DNA of 64,000 bases from Colwellia ponticola (GTDB lineage Bacteria; Pseudomonadota; Gammaproteobacteria; Enterobacterales; Alteromonadaceae), in assembly GCF_005885605.1 (NCBI RefSeq), contig NZ_SZVP01000001.1:186001-250000 (forward strand), written 5' to 3'. The notes under the pieces were generated by a model. The model searched no databases. It was not told the DNA's origin and saw nothing but the letters and a program-made list of their open reading frames with translations. The position numbers were made by a program, and so were the translations under genes. Positions 20,157 through 27,726 of this stretch are shown here, piece after piece (positions within the stretch are counted from its first letter, which is position 1; every line of letters begins with the position of its first letter).

Positions 20157-21845
20157 TTAAATGCTTACTCTGCGGTATTGACGATATTCAGGCTGCCAAT
20201 AATTACGCTCAATTTTTGCTAGTAATTGCTCATCAGTTAACTCTAAAGCTAAACCTTGCTTATAAGCGACTTTAGCAATAGCAAAAGCAATTTCTTTACT
20301 AAGCTGTGCAATCGCCGTTAACGGTGGTAATAATTGATCAGATTCATTATTAGCCAAAGGTGAGGCTGCAGCTAAGGTTTCACTCGCCACTTGTAACATC
20401 TCTTCGGTAATACGACTGATGTTTGCTGTCACTACAGCTAAACCGATACCTGGGAAAATGTAACTATTATTACACTGAGCAATAGGGAAAGTTTTTCCTT
20501 CATAGACAACCGGTTCAAACGGGCTACCTGTGGCAATAATCACTTGTCCTTTGGTCCAATTAATAACCTGAGTCGGTGTTGCTTCTACTTGGCGAGAAGG
20601 GTTACTTAATGGGAAGATGATTGGCAGTTCACAATGTGATTTCATTGAAGTAATAACTTCTTCAGTAAACAAACCCGCTTGACCTGAAACACCAATAAGA
20701 ATATCAGGTTTCGCACCGTGCATTACTTCAACAAGTGAAGCGAATTTACCAGTGATATCCCAATGAGCAACAGCCTCTGTGCTTTGTACTAATTTTTCTT
20801 GGAAGTCACGTAAACCTTCCATGCCCTCAGTTAATAGACCAAATCTGTCGATCATAAATACTTGGCTACGTGCATCTTCAGGAGTAATGCCTTCACTGAT
20901 CATTTGGCTGATAATTTGTTCTGCAATACCACAACCAGCTGAACCAGCACCAACAAAGGCAACACGTTGATCAGATAACTTAACACCTTTACTGCGACAA
21001 GCAGCAAGTAATGTACCTACGCTCACTGACGCTGTACCTTGAATATCATCATTAAAACAACATATCTTATCTTTGTAACGCTCTAATAATGGCATAGCGT
21101 TCGGCTGAGCAAAATCTTCAAATTGTAATAAAACCTGTGGCCAGCGACGTTTGATAGCACTAACAAATAACTCTAAGAATTCATCATAAGAGTCTTGATC
21201 AATACGTTTATGTCGAGCACCCATATACATAGGATCGTCTAATAGTTTTTGGTTATTAGTACCCACATCTAGCATTATTGGTAAGGTATGTGCTGGGCTA
21301 ATACCACCACAAGAGGTGTAAAGAGACAGTTTACCAATTGGAATACCCATGCCACCAATACCTTGGTCACCTAAACCTAAAATACGTTCACCATCAGTGA
21401 CTACAATAACCTTTACTTTATTTTTAGTGGCATTACGCAAGATATCATCAATGCTAAATCGGTCAGCATAAGAGATAAATAAACCACGTGAACTACGATA
21501 AATATCAGAAAATTGCTCACAAGCATCGCCAACAGTAGGCGTATAGATAATTGGCATCATTTCAGCAAGGTGGCGTTGTACTACTTTGAAAAATAATGTT
21601 TCATTATTATCGTGAATAGCACGTAAATAGATATGCTTGTTGATATTCGTTTTAAAGCTATTGTACTGAAGGTATGCACGATCTACTTGTTCATCAATGG
21701 TTTCAAAACGTGGTGGTAAAAGCCCTGTTAAGTTAAAGTGACCGCGCTCTTCTTTGCTAAAAGCGCTACCTTTATTAAGTAAGGGGGTCTCTAATAAGGT
21801 AGGACCTGCGTAAGGGATATAAAGTGGACGTTTAGATTGAGACAT
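20157..21845 (-). CDS. maeA: NAD-dependent malic enzyme
   Basis: Decarboxylates malate to pyruvate and CO2 with NAD+ reduction. The 562 residues match the large bacterial/eukaryotic-type malic enzyme (SfcA/MaeA). Visible signatures are [18 protein letters not shown] at the N-terminus, [20 protein letters not shown], the metal site in [13 protein letters not shown], and the NAD fold [17 protein letters not shown]. The NAD preference is inferred from overall similarity to MaeA. It is monocistronic, convergent with the response regulator gene and separated from it by a shared terminator. Confidence 0.95.
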   Translation of the reverse strand: MSQSKRPLYIPYAGPTLLETPLLNKGSAFSKEERGHFNLTGLLPPRFETIDEQVDRAYLQYNSFKTNINKHIYLRAIHDNNETLFFKVVQRHLAEMMPIIYTPTVGDACEQFSDIYRSSRGLFISYADRFSIDDILRNATKNKVKVIVVTDGERILGLGDQGIGGMGIPIGKLSLYTSCGGISPAHTLPIMLDVGTNNQKLLDDPMYMGARHKRIDQDSYDEFLELFVSAIKRRWPQVLLQFEDFAQPNAMPLLERYKDKICCFNDDIQGTASVSVGTLLAACRSKGVKLSDQRVAFVGAGSAGCGIAEQIISQMISEGITPEDARSQVFMIDRFGLLTEGMEGLRDFQEKLVQSTEAVAHWDITGKFASLVEVMHGAKPDILIGVSGQAGLFTEEVITSMKSHCELPIIFPLSNPSRQVEATPTQVINWTKGQVIIATGSPFEPVVYEGKTFPIAQCNNSYIFPGIGLAVVTANISRITEEMLQVASETLAAASPLANNESDQLLPPLTAIAQLSKEIAFAIAKVAYKQGLALELTDEQLLAKIERNYWQPEYRQYRRVSI

Positions 21846-22102
21846 TTGACTGACTTCTTATATGTTTGATGAATAATGAGTATGTGCTTAATTATTGCCG
21901 CAAAGTATAAATGATATTATAGCTGCTGCAAAGTAAGGAGGTACTAGAGTTGCCTAAAAACAAATATTATTGTGTTAATAGATTTTAACAAGGCATTTTG
22001 ATTCTACGATGTGGAAAACTCATTGGTAATTACCGTCAAAAAATAAGGACATCTATTTATCTGGCGTTAATTACCACTCATTAAATATGATACCAGTGAC
22101 TA

Positions 22103-22309
22103 TCAATCTACTTCTGCCATCCATGCTAATTGAATTGCTTCAAGTACCCGTTCGCCACAATGTTTTGGATCATCATCAAAACGCTCTAAATCAAGTACCC
22201 ACTGCCTTAAGTCGGTAAAGTGTAGTTTAAATGGATCAACATCTGCATGTTGTTCGATCAAATCTAAAGCAATCTCTTGAGAGTCACTCCAAAGCAAACC
22301 TTTTGTCAT
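22103..22309 (-). CDS. iscX: Fe-S cluster assembly protein IscX
   Basis: Small acidic protein of 68 residues that binds IscS and iron and tunes Fe-S cluster assembly. It has the family pattern LLWSDSQEIALDLIE, the FTDLRQWVLDLE motif, and FDDDPKHCGERVLEAI. A good ribosome site (AGGT, seven bases) precedes the ATG. In most gammaproteobacteria iscX closes the isc operon after fdx. Here no fdx or hscA lies upstream within this window, so it is a solitary gene. It still sits on the side of ndk/rlmN where the isc operon is often found. Confidence 0.93.
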   Translation of the reverse strand: MTKGLLWSDSQEIALDLIEQHADVDPFKLHFTDLRQWVLDLERFDDDPKHCGERVLEAIQLAWMAEVD

Positions 22310-22492
22310 AATATTTACCTATAAGCCTATATTAATGGTAGATGCTGTTATATTTATCTAACGATTTATTTATCATTGAATATTAACGCTATTTTCATAA
22401 TGTGAAAGTATATTCACTATCCATCTCAATATTTCCCCAAGTAATAGCGTGAACATTATCTAAATTTTAGTTATCAAACGTTAGTCATCAAA

Positions 22493-22618
22493 CTAAAATA
22501 ACAGCTGAAAAAAAAGTAAATCTACAACTAACATTAGTACAAGCCAAATAAATATCAACCTCGCTTTTTGACAAAAAGCACAATCAGTATGCCACCATTT
22601 TTTAAATTGACTTTTCAT
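22493..22618 (-). CDS. Predicted 41-residue membrane miniprotein with CxxC
   Basis: Short open frame on the minus strand. The product starts MKSQFKKWWHTDCAFCQKAR and continues with one strongly hydrophobic helix (IFIWLVLMLVVDLLFF), ending in QLLF. The basic, Trp-rich head with a CxxC pair followed by one membrane span is a non-random layout and suggests a real small membrane protein. The ribosome site is weak (GTGAACTTGAT before the ATG). It lies in a 450-base gap between iscX and a lipoprotein gene, on the same strand as both. I do not recognise a family. Function unknown; a metal- or thiol-related role would be guesswork. Confidence 0.5.
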   Translation of the reverse strand: MKSQFKKWWHTDCAFCQKARLIFIWLVLMLVVDLLFFQLLF

Positions 22619-22668
22619 ATCAAGTTCACTAATTCTCTCGTCATTGCACTAGGCTTCGCCCTTAATAA

Positions 22669-22705
22669 AATGCCTTTAATATAGTGTGGCTATATTGAAG
22701 GCATT
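22669..22705 (-). terminator. Terminator after coiled-coil lipoprotein gene
   Basis: Sixteen-base-pair stem AATGCCTTTAATATAG / CTATATTGAAGGCATT with one G-T pair and a 5-base loop. On the minus strand it is followed by TTATT. It lies 57 bases after the stop of the lipoprotein gene. Confidence 0.75.
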
Positions 22706-22761
22706 GTTTATTAACGATAGTTAATTACCGTGATGACACTCAGTCGAACAGTAAATAAACA

Positions 22762-24261
22762 CTAATGGTTATTTACTGGTGTGATAGGCGCTTCGACTAC
22801 TGTTTCAACAACCTCATCAGCTACTTTGTTTTCAATTACTTGTGTAGCAGGCCCTGCTACTTCATTTATTACTTCTGATGGAACTCGTTGTTGAGCACGC
22901 AACGTAGAGGCTTTTTCCGCTTCCGCTTTTACTTCTAAAGCGAGAGCCTCTTTTTTAGCTTTTTCTGCCGCCGCTTTCACTTTTCTCTCTGCCTCTTTTT
23001 TAGCATTAGCTTTTAACGCTAATGCTTGCTCAGCTGCGTGCTTACCCTCGACTTGCAAGACAGCTTCTTTGTATGCCGATAAACGCACTAGTTCAAGATC
23101 CTTACTTTGTAATTGTTTATTAAGCTGAGTATTTTTCATCACTAAGGCATCATATTTATTATTTAAAGCCATTAATTCACTAGTCAGTTCAGTACGTAGG
23201 TTTTCAGTCGCCGCTGATGACTGATTACTATCACTTTGTAGTGCTAATACCTTATCGTTAACTACCGTTAACTTACCTTTAAGTATTTCTGCTTGCAGCG
23301 CGATGGCTTCAACTTGCTCTGCCATCGGTAAATCACGAACATCGGCTGTTCCTAACGCTTGCGTTATTGAATGCAGCAATGTTTCTTTGGTCAGTAAATA
23401 TTGTTCATAAACACTACTCTTGGTCTCTTTTAACGTATCGACCTCTTTCGCGGTATGATAGAGGTGAGCAAGCTCAAATTCAGCTAAGGCTACCGCAGCG
23501 TTAATCTCATCGCTAGCACGGGGAGTCGCGGTAATAATGGCGTTAGCATTACTACGCGCCGTTAATAATTGTTGGTAACTTATTGGGACATATTTAGCTA
23601 AGCGCTTTTTATTAATATAGGCAATATCGGTATCAAGTTGTCCTAACGCATTTTTACGTACGGTACGCACCTCTAATGCTTGCATACTGGTAAGTAGCTC
23701 TGGTTGTTTACCTTGTGCTGTGCTGACTTTTCCTTCATCAATATACTCAACAAGCTCATCAATTATCTCATCAATTTCTTGATAATCTTTAGCATACACT
23801 TCAGGTGCGCCAATAGCTTGTAATACTGCTTTTTGGGCAAACGTCGCTGCTAAAGTAGTTTCTGCGGTTTCTTTTATACTATAAGCAAACTTTAAACGTT
23901 GATTGGCAAGCGCAATATAGTTGATGATCTCTTGTTTAGCGTCTTTGTACTGTTCGGTATCACTTTGAAAGATATTTAACGATGATGCACCATTTTGTCC
24001 TATATCCATATATTCTTCAGTGGCGTTGTCAAACTCTTCAAGCGCTTCTTGGTAGGTACCTGGAGCAAAATAATCAAGTCGATCTTTTTTACCTTGGTTA
24101 ATATCTTGCTTCAATTTATCAAGAGATATTTTTGCTTCAACAAAATATTGTGTTTGTTGATTAACTTCAGCGCTTTGAGTCATTTTTGGTGTAGAAGTTG
24201 ACTGACAGGCTGTTAAAAGCGAGAGTCCTATACAAGTAATACAGACGGTGAATTTTTTCAT
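22762..24261 (-). CDS. Coiled-coil lipoprotein of unknown function
   Basis: Predicted lipoprotein of 499 residues: signal peptide ending in LLTAC followed by QSTST. The body is almost entirely helical with heptad-like Leu/Ala patterns. The C-terminal 120 residues are a highly charged Ala/Lys/Glu coiled coil (AEQALALKANAKKEAERKVK), then a proline-containing tail. The N-terminal 90 residues (FAPGTYQEALEEFDNA) resemble the helical region of DUF4398-type lipoproteins, but I cannot assign a family. It has a good ribosome site (AAGGACC) and its own terminator. A structural role between outer membrane and periplasm is possible, by inference only. Confidence 0.75.
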   Translation of the reverse strand: MKKFTVCITCIGLSLLTACQSTSTPKMTQSAEVNQQTQYFVEAKISLDKLKQDINQGKKDRLDYFAPGTYQEALEEFDNATEEYMDIGQNGASSLNIFQSDTEQYKDAKQEIINYIALANQRLKFAYSIKETAETTLAATFAQKAVLQAIGAPEVYAKDYQEIDEIIDELVEYIDEGKVSTAQGKQPELLTSMQALEVRTVRKNALGQLDTDIAYINKKRLAKYVPISYQQLLTARSNANAIITATPRASDEINAAVALAEFELAHLYHTAKEVDTLKETKSSVYEQYLLTKETLLHSITQALGTADVRDLPMAEQVEAIALQAEILKGKLTVVNDKVLALQSDSNQSSAATENLRTELTSELMALNNKYDALVMKNTQLNKQLQSKDLELVRLSAYKEAVLQVEGKHAAEQALALKANAKKEAERKVKAAAEKAKKEALALEVKAEAEKASTLRAQQRVPSEVINEVAGPATQVIENKVADEVVETVVEAPITPVNNH

Positions 24262-24370
24262 TTAAGGTCCTTTTTAGATTAATTATTGGTACGGTGTACA
24301 TTATGTTACTTAGATTTTACAAATTATAACGCGAATATATTGCCGTTAACACAAGAGTTCGAATAGATAA

Positions 24371-24393
24371 AAAAAACTCGCCGAAGCGAGTTT
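24371..24393 (-). terminator. Terminator of the EF-hand transcription unit
   Basis: Stem AAACTCGC / GCGAGTTT closed by a CGAA tetraloop (TTCG on the minus strand). On that strand it is followed by TTTTTATC. A UUCG-type stem with U tract is a textbook intrinsic terminator. It lies about 395 bases after the EF-hand stop, which implies a long 3' UTR or a separate RNA there. Confidence 0.8.
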
Positions 24394-24447
24394 GTTAATG
24401 GCCGTACTTATATTGTATGTATTGAGATGAGTTCTGACTTTACATAT

Positions 24448-24638
24448 TTATACCAATTTGATTAAGTTAGTATAAAAAGCATCACTCAAAGTGATATATC
24501 AACAAATACCATCTATCGCAGTATATAGCCGCTTAATCTGATTCGGTGAACCTTATACCCACCTGATTAATTATCTGATCATTTCTACTAGTTAAAACAA
24601 TCAACTACTACGTTACTTAATTAATGAAACTGGTATTA
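24448..24638. repeat. Degenerate MITE-like element
   Basis: About 190 bases bounded by imperfect inverted ends: TTATACCAATTTGATTAAG at the left and CTTAATTAATGAAACTGGT at the right. Two further variants of the same motif lie inside (24532-24550 inverted, 24552-24570 direct). The recurring core ACCNNNNTGATTAA suggests a decayed miniature element or a cluster of protein-binding repeats. No open frame of note. Confidence 0.4.
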
Positions 24639-24643
24639 CTTGT

Positions 24644-24787
24644 AAAAAAAGCCGACTTGGAATAACTAGCCGACCAAAAGGGGAGGAATGGATAACAAGT
24701 CGAGACCGTTACGTGCTCTGTCCGTAGAGTAACTGAATGATTTGATCTAGCTTGGGGACTCCCCTAAAACAGGAGTGAATAAGTTAG
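24644..24787 (-). ncRNA. Candidate structured RNA in the EF-hand 3' UTR
   Basis: Read on the minus strand from the EF-hand stop, this segment can form a local GGGG-AGT-CCCC hairpin (24754-24764). It also has a competing long-range pairing GGGGAG with CTCCCC (24680-24686), a stem GTTAC/GTAAC around CTCT-ACGGAC-AGAG (24708-24733), and ends in a run of seven Ts (24644-24650). The GC content is higher than in the flanking spacer. It could be a 3'-UTR-derived small RNA or simply a structured tail. No known RNA family is recognised. Confidence 0.35.
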
Positions 24788-25165
24788 CTACTTGCTCATC
24801 GTTGGGGCGCGGGTAGCCGCTTTTTTCGCGACAAAATCTACTAATTCTTGCTCGGTTATGGCTTTGTCTGCGTTACTATCAATTTTTTTAAAAGACTGCT
24901 TTAACCATTCATTTTTCCCCTGTTCGGCCTCTTGCTGACTTAACTTGCCATTTTTGTCAGTATCTAGTGAGGTAAAGGTAAATTTATCCCCAGGCTCTTT
25001 TACTACTGGCGTTTCAACAACTACGGTTTTCACCGATGTTTCTGCGTACACCAAGGTATTTTGTTCACTTTTATTGGTTAAAGCATCATCAGCAATGACC
25101 AAAAAAGAAGCCATACTGACAATGACTACCAATGCGCTTATCTGCGTTAAATTGTTACTATTCAT
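24788..25165 (-). CDS. Exported EF-hand protein
   Basis: Small protein of 125 residues with an N-terminal hydrophobic segment (about 8-25, signal peptide or anchor) and two EF-hand calcium loops: DTDKNGKLSQQE near residue 70 and DSNADKAITEQE near 98. It probably binds calcium in the periplasm or at the envelope. The target is unknown. A ribosome site AGGATATTC precedes the ATG. Ninety bases upstream lies a strong sigma-54 promoter match on the same strand, next to a GlrR-type operator, so this gene is a candidate member of the GlrR regulon. It is divergent from glrK. Confidence 0.8.
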   Translation of the reverse strand: MNSNNLTQISALVVIVSMASFLVIADDALTNKSEQNTLVYAETSVKTVVVETPVVKEPGDKFTFTSLDTDKNGKLSQQEAEQGKNEWLKQSFKKIDSNADKAITEQELVDFVAKKAATRAPTMSK

Positions 25166-25254
25166 GAATATCCTATTTTAAATCTATGTCTTAACCTATG
25201 CTTTAACGTTAACTATTAACGCCAACGCATTTAGTTAACTAATGAATAGCACAC

Positions 25255-25271
25255 AGCAAGTTACACGCCAA
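25255..25271 (-). promoter_or_regulatory. Sigma-54 promoter toward EF-hand gene
   Basis: Minus-strand sequence TTGGCGTGTAACTTGCT matches the RpoN consensus (TGGCAC-N5-TTGCW) with GG and GC exactly ten bases apart. The predicted transcript would start near 25244, leaving an 80-base leader before the EF-hand ATG. The neighbouring operon encodes a sigma-54 activator. Confidence 0.7.
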
Positions 25272-25463
25272 AAACACAAGCGATTGATTAATAATAACTT
25301 TAATATAATAGACTTTAATTATCACAGGTAAAACAAGTAAAGGCGTCTCCAAATAACAACAGGATAAAAACCCCACCTTTAAAACAGTTAAAATCCAACT
25401 TAAAACAAAAATAAAAGCTTTAATTAATAAGTACTTACAACAAAAATAGCTCTCCGTCACCAC

Positions 25464-25481
25464 TGTCTCAAAATAAAGACA
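25464..25481 (+). promoter_or_regulatory. GlrR (QseF) operator
   Basis: Perfect TGTC-N10-GACA palindrome, the motif described for GlrR sites at enterobacterial glmY/glmZ. It lies in the 390-base spacer between glrK and the EF-hand gene, 76 bases before the glrK operon and about 230 bases upstream of the minus-strand sigma-54 start. A degenerate copy (CGTC-N10-AACA) lies at 25344-25361. Confidence 0.65.
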
Positions 25482-25512
25482 CCCTTGTTTTTACTTTGTT
25501 TTTATCATAAAA

Positions 25513-25529
25513 AGGGCATCTTGGTGCAA
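25513..25529 (+). promoter_or_regulatory. Weak sigma-54-like site before glrK
   Basis: AGGGCATCTTGGTGCAA has GG and GC ten bases apart but deviates at several consensus positions. The leader to the glrK ATG would be under 20 bases. It could allow autoregulation by GlrR, or be chance. Confidence 0.3.
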
Positions 25530-25556
25530 TAAATCAAAATCGCTAGGCTAAACTTG

Positions 25557-27086
25557 ATGACTCTTCTTAATAAGCGACAAAAAAGTAAGTTATTACTAAA
25601 AAAATTAACGCTGCCCTTTTTAAGCTTTAGTCAAGCACTGCTTGATAAAATATCTATTAATAAATTGACGTTAATTGGCTTTACCTTTGTCGCTATGCCC
25701 TTAGTGATGGCATTACTTTTTAGTGCGAATAAAGTCAGTAAATTAGCCAAGCAAAGTACCAGTGCTATTTATCATGTTGCACAATTAACACAATTAAACG
25801 GTAAGTTAGTCGATACTATTGCTAAAATAGAGCGCTCTGCTAGTCAGTACTTAGTACTTAAAGACGATGAATTACTTACTTCATTTAACCGCCACCATAA
25901 AACGTTAAATGATATCATCGAAGAGACCTTAACAAGCCAGCAAGACCCGATATTAATAGAGCAGCTCAGCTCACTACAGATTGAAAATAAGAGAATAGCT
26001 CTGCTAATGTTAAGTGATTTGACTATCACTTTAACGTTAGCGCAGATACAACAAGAGTTTAAACAGCTACACCTTATTAATCATCAACTAGAAAAACGTA
26101 GTAATTTGGTTGTTAATGAACACGTATTAGCTATTCATCATACTACCGAAGATATTAGTCAACATATCCTTGCGCGCTTATATATTATTCCGGTGTCTTT
26201 ACTTATTGCCGGTATTTTTATCATTTTGATCACCAACCCCTTAAGAAGACTAACCGATAAGATTAATCTGTTAGAACAAGGAAATTTTGAACAGACTATT
26301 AACTTACACGGACCTGTTGAAGTAATCGCCATAGCCGAAGCATTGGAGAATATGCGTCAACGATTACACGCACTAGAGTTGCAAAAATCGAGTTTTATCC
26401 GCCATATTTCTCATGAATTAAAAACGCCATTAGCTGCCATCAGAGAAGGCACTGAATTAATTTATGATAAAAGTGTAGGGCCACTCAACGACGACCAACA
26501 AGAAATATGTAATATTATTCGTGCCAGCGTTAATCGCTTACAGCGCTTAATTGAAGATTTACTTGATTTTAATATTGTCTTAGATTCAACCAGCTTACAG
26601 CGTTTAGAAAAAATTAGTCTGCCAGCCTTATTAACGGATGCTTTTACGGTTAGAAAGCTCGATATTAAATCTAAAAATTTAACCATCGTTTGTGATAACC
26701 ATGCTTGCTTACTTTACAGTAACAGTAAGCAACTCAGTGTTATTTTAGATAACATTCTGTCTAATGCGATAAAATACTCCCCTATAGACGGTAATATCAC
26801 GATTACTTACCACACGACTAACGCGCACATTATTGTTAAGGTTATTGATCAAGGCCCGGGTATCGATCCCTCATTGAGCGAAAAGGTATTTGATGCCTTT
26901 TACCAAGGAAAAGCCCCATTAAATAGTCAAATAAAAGGCAGTGGTTTAGGCCTTACTATTGTTAAAGAGTTATTACTGCGCCTCAACGGCAGTATTAAAA
27001 TAATACCGGCAAAAGAAATAAATACGGCTAATAAAACCGGCACCTGTGTCATATTAAGCTTACCGAATACACCATTAGACCAATAG
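25557..27086 (+). CDS. glrK: Sensor histidine kinase GlrK/QseE
   Basis: Inner-membrane kinase of the GlrK (QseE, YfhK) type that phosphorylates GlrR. Two membrane helices (about residues 38-56 and 212-228) flank a helical periplasmic sensor. HAMP, HisKA with SFIRHISHELKTPLAAIREG, and an HATPase domain (NAIKYSP, GPGIDP, GSGLGLTIV) follow. I use the ATG at 25557; a TTG one codon earlier is also in frame. Assignment rests on the domain order and on the following qseG- and glrR-like genes, the same three-gene order as in E. coli. The signal sensed in marine bacteria is not known. Confidence 0.85.
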   Translation: MTLLNKRQKSKLLLKKLTLPFLSFSQALLDKISINKLTLIGFTFVAMPLVMALLFSANKVSKLAKQSTSAIYHVAQLTQLNGKLVDTIAKIERSASQYLVLKDDELLTSFNRHHKTLNDIIEETLTSQQDPILIEQLSSLQIENKRIALLMLSDLTITLTLAQIQQEFKQLHLINHQLEKRSNLVVNEHVLAIHHTTEDISQHILARLYIIPVSLLIAGIFIILITNPLRRLTDKINLLEQGNFEQTINLHGPVEVIAIAEALENMRQRLHALELQKSSFIRHISHELKTPLAAIREGTELIYDKSVGPLNDDQQEICNIIRASVNRLQRLIEDLLDFNIVLDSTSLQRLEKISLPALLTDAFTVRKLDIKSKNLTIVCDNHACLLYSNSKQLSVILDNILSNAIKYSPIDGNITITYHTTNAHIIVKVIDQGPGIDPSLSEKVFDAFYQGKAPLNSQIKGSGLGLTIVKELLLRLNGSIKIIPAKEINTANKTGTCVILSLPNTPLDQ

Positions 27087-27103
27087 AAAATAAACCCTTT
27101 ATA

Positions 27104-27712
27104 ATGAAAACAACGGCCACTGAAACAAAGCATCTAAAAACAATGATCCTAAAATCTATGTATTTCAACGTGCAGCGAGCTAAGCAAGGTATTTCATGGG
27201 CATCTATTATACTCATCACCTGCTTATCAAGTGCCTGTCAACTAACCGCGCCGCTAAGTAATATTACCAGTGACTCTATTAACTATAGTCAGTATTACTT
27301 GTGGTTAAAAAGTTTGGATAATGAACAGCTATTACAAGAAGAGCAGCTATTATTAACAAGCCAACAAGACCAAGAAGATACTCCCTTTAGGCAAGGTAAA
27401 TTTATTTTATTGTATAGCTTGCCAAACCCTGTGCTTTATCAACCTTACAAAGCAAAACGGTTACTCAATGAGCTTTTATTAGTCAGTCATAATATGAGCC
27501 AAGATAACGTGGCTTTTACCATGCTATTAAGAGATCAACTGAACATTCAGTTAAAATTACTTGAAAAAAAAGTGCGAGCTGGCGAAGCCTTTACTAAACA
27601 ACAACATGAACAACGCTTAACAATCGAGCAATTAACTAAGCAATTACAGCAAGTAAACCAGCAATTATTGTTGCTTAAGCAAATTGACCAAAATATTAAC
27701 CAGCGAGGCTAA
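27104..27712 (+). CDS. qseG: QseG/YfhG-like lipoprotein
   Basis: Predicted lipoprotein of 202 residues whose hydrophobic stretch ends in the lipobox LSSAC followed by QLTAP. The rest is helical and ends in a glutamine/leucine-rich coiled coil. In enterobacteria QseG is an outer-membrane lipoprotein that contacts the kinase and modulates GlrR output. The long N-terminus before the signal sequence suggests that the true start may be one of the internal ATGs at 27143 or 27158. It lies 17 bases after glrK and 14 bases before glrR, so it is clearly in the operon. Sequence conservation in this family is low, so the name rests partly on context. Confidence 0.7.
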   Translation: MKTTATETKHLKTMILKSMYFNVQRAKQGISWASIILITCLSSACQLTAPLSNITSDSINYSQYYLWLKSLDNEQLLQEEQLLLTSQQDQEDTPFRQGKFILLYSLPNPVLYQPYKAKRLLNELLLVSHNMSQDNVAFTMLLRDQLNIQLKLLEKKVRAGEAFTKQQHEQRLTIEQLTKQLQQVNQQLLLLKQIDQNINQRG

Positions 27713-27726
27713 AGAGAGAAAATTTT

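Noticed and set aside
25239..25463. Minus-strand frame of 74 codons upstream of glrK
   Set aside because: It lies across the sigma-54 promoter and degenerate operator, has an AT-driven hydrophobic composition and no ribosome site. Regulatory DNA explains the region better.
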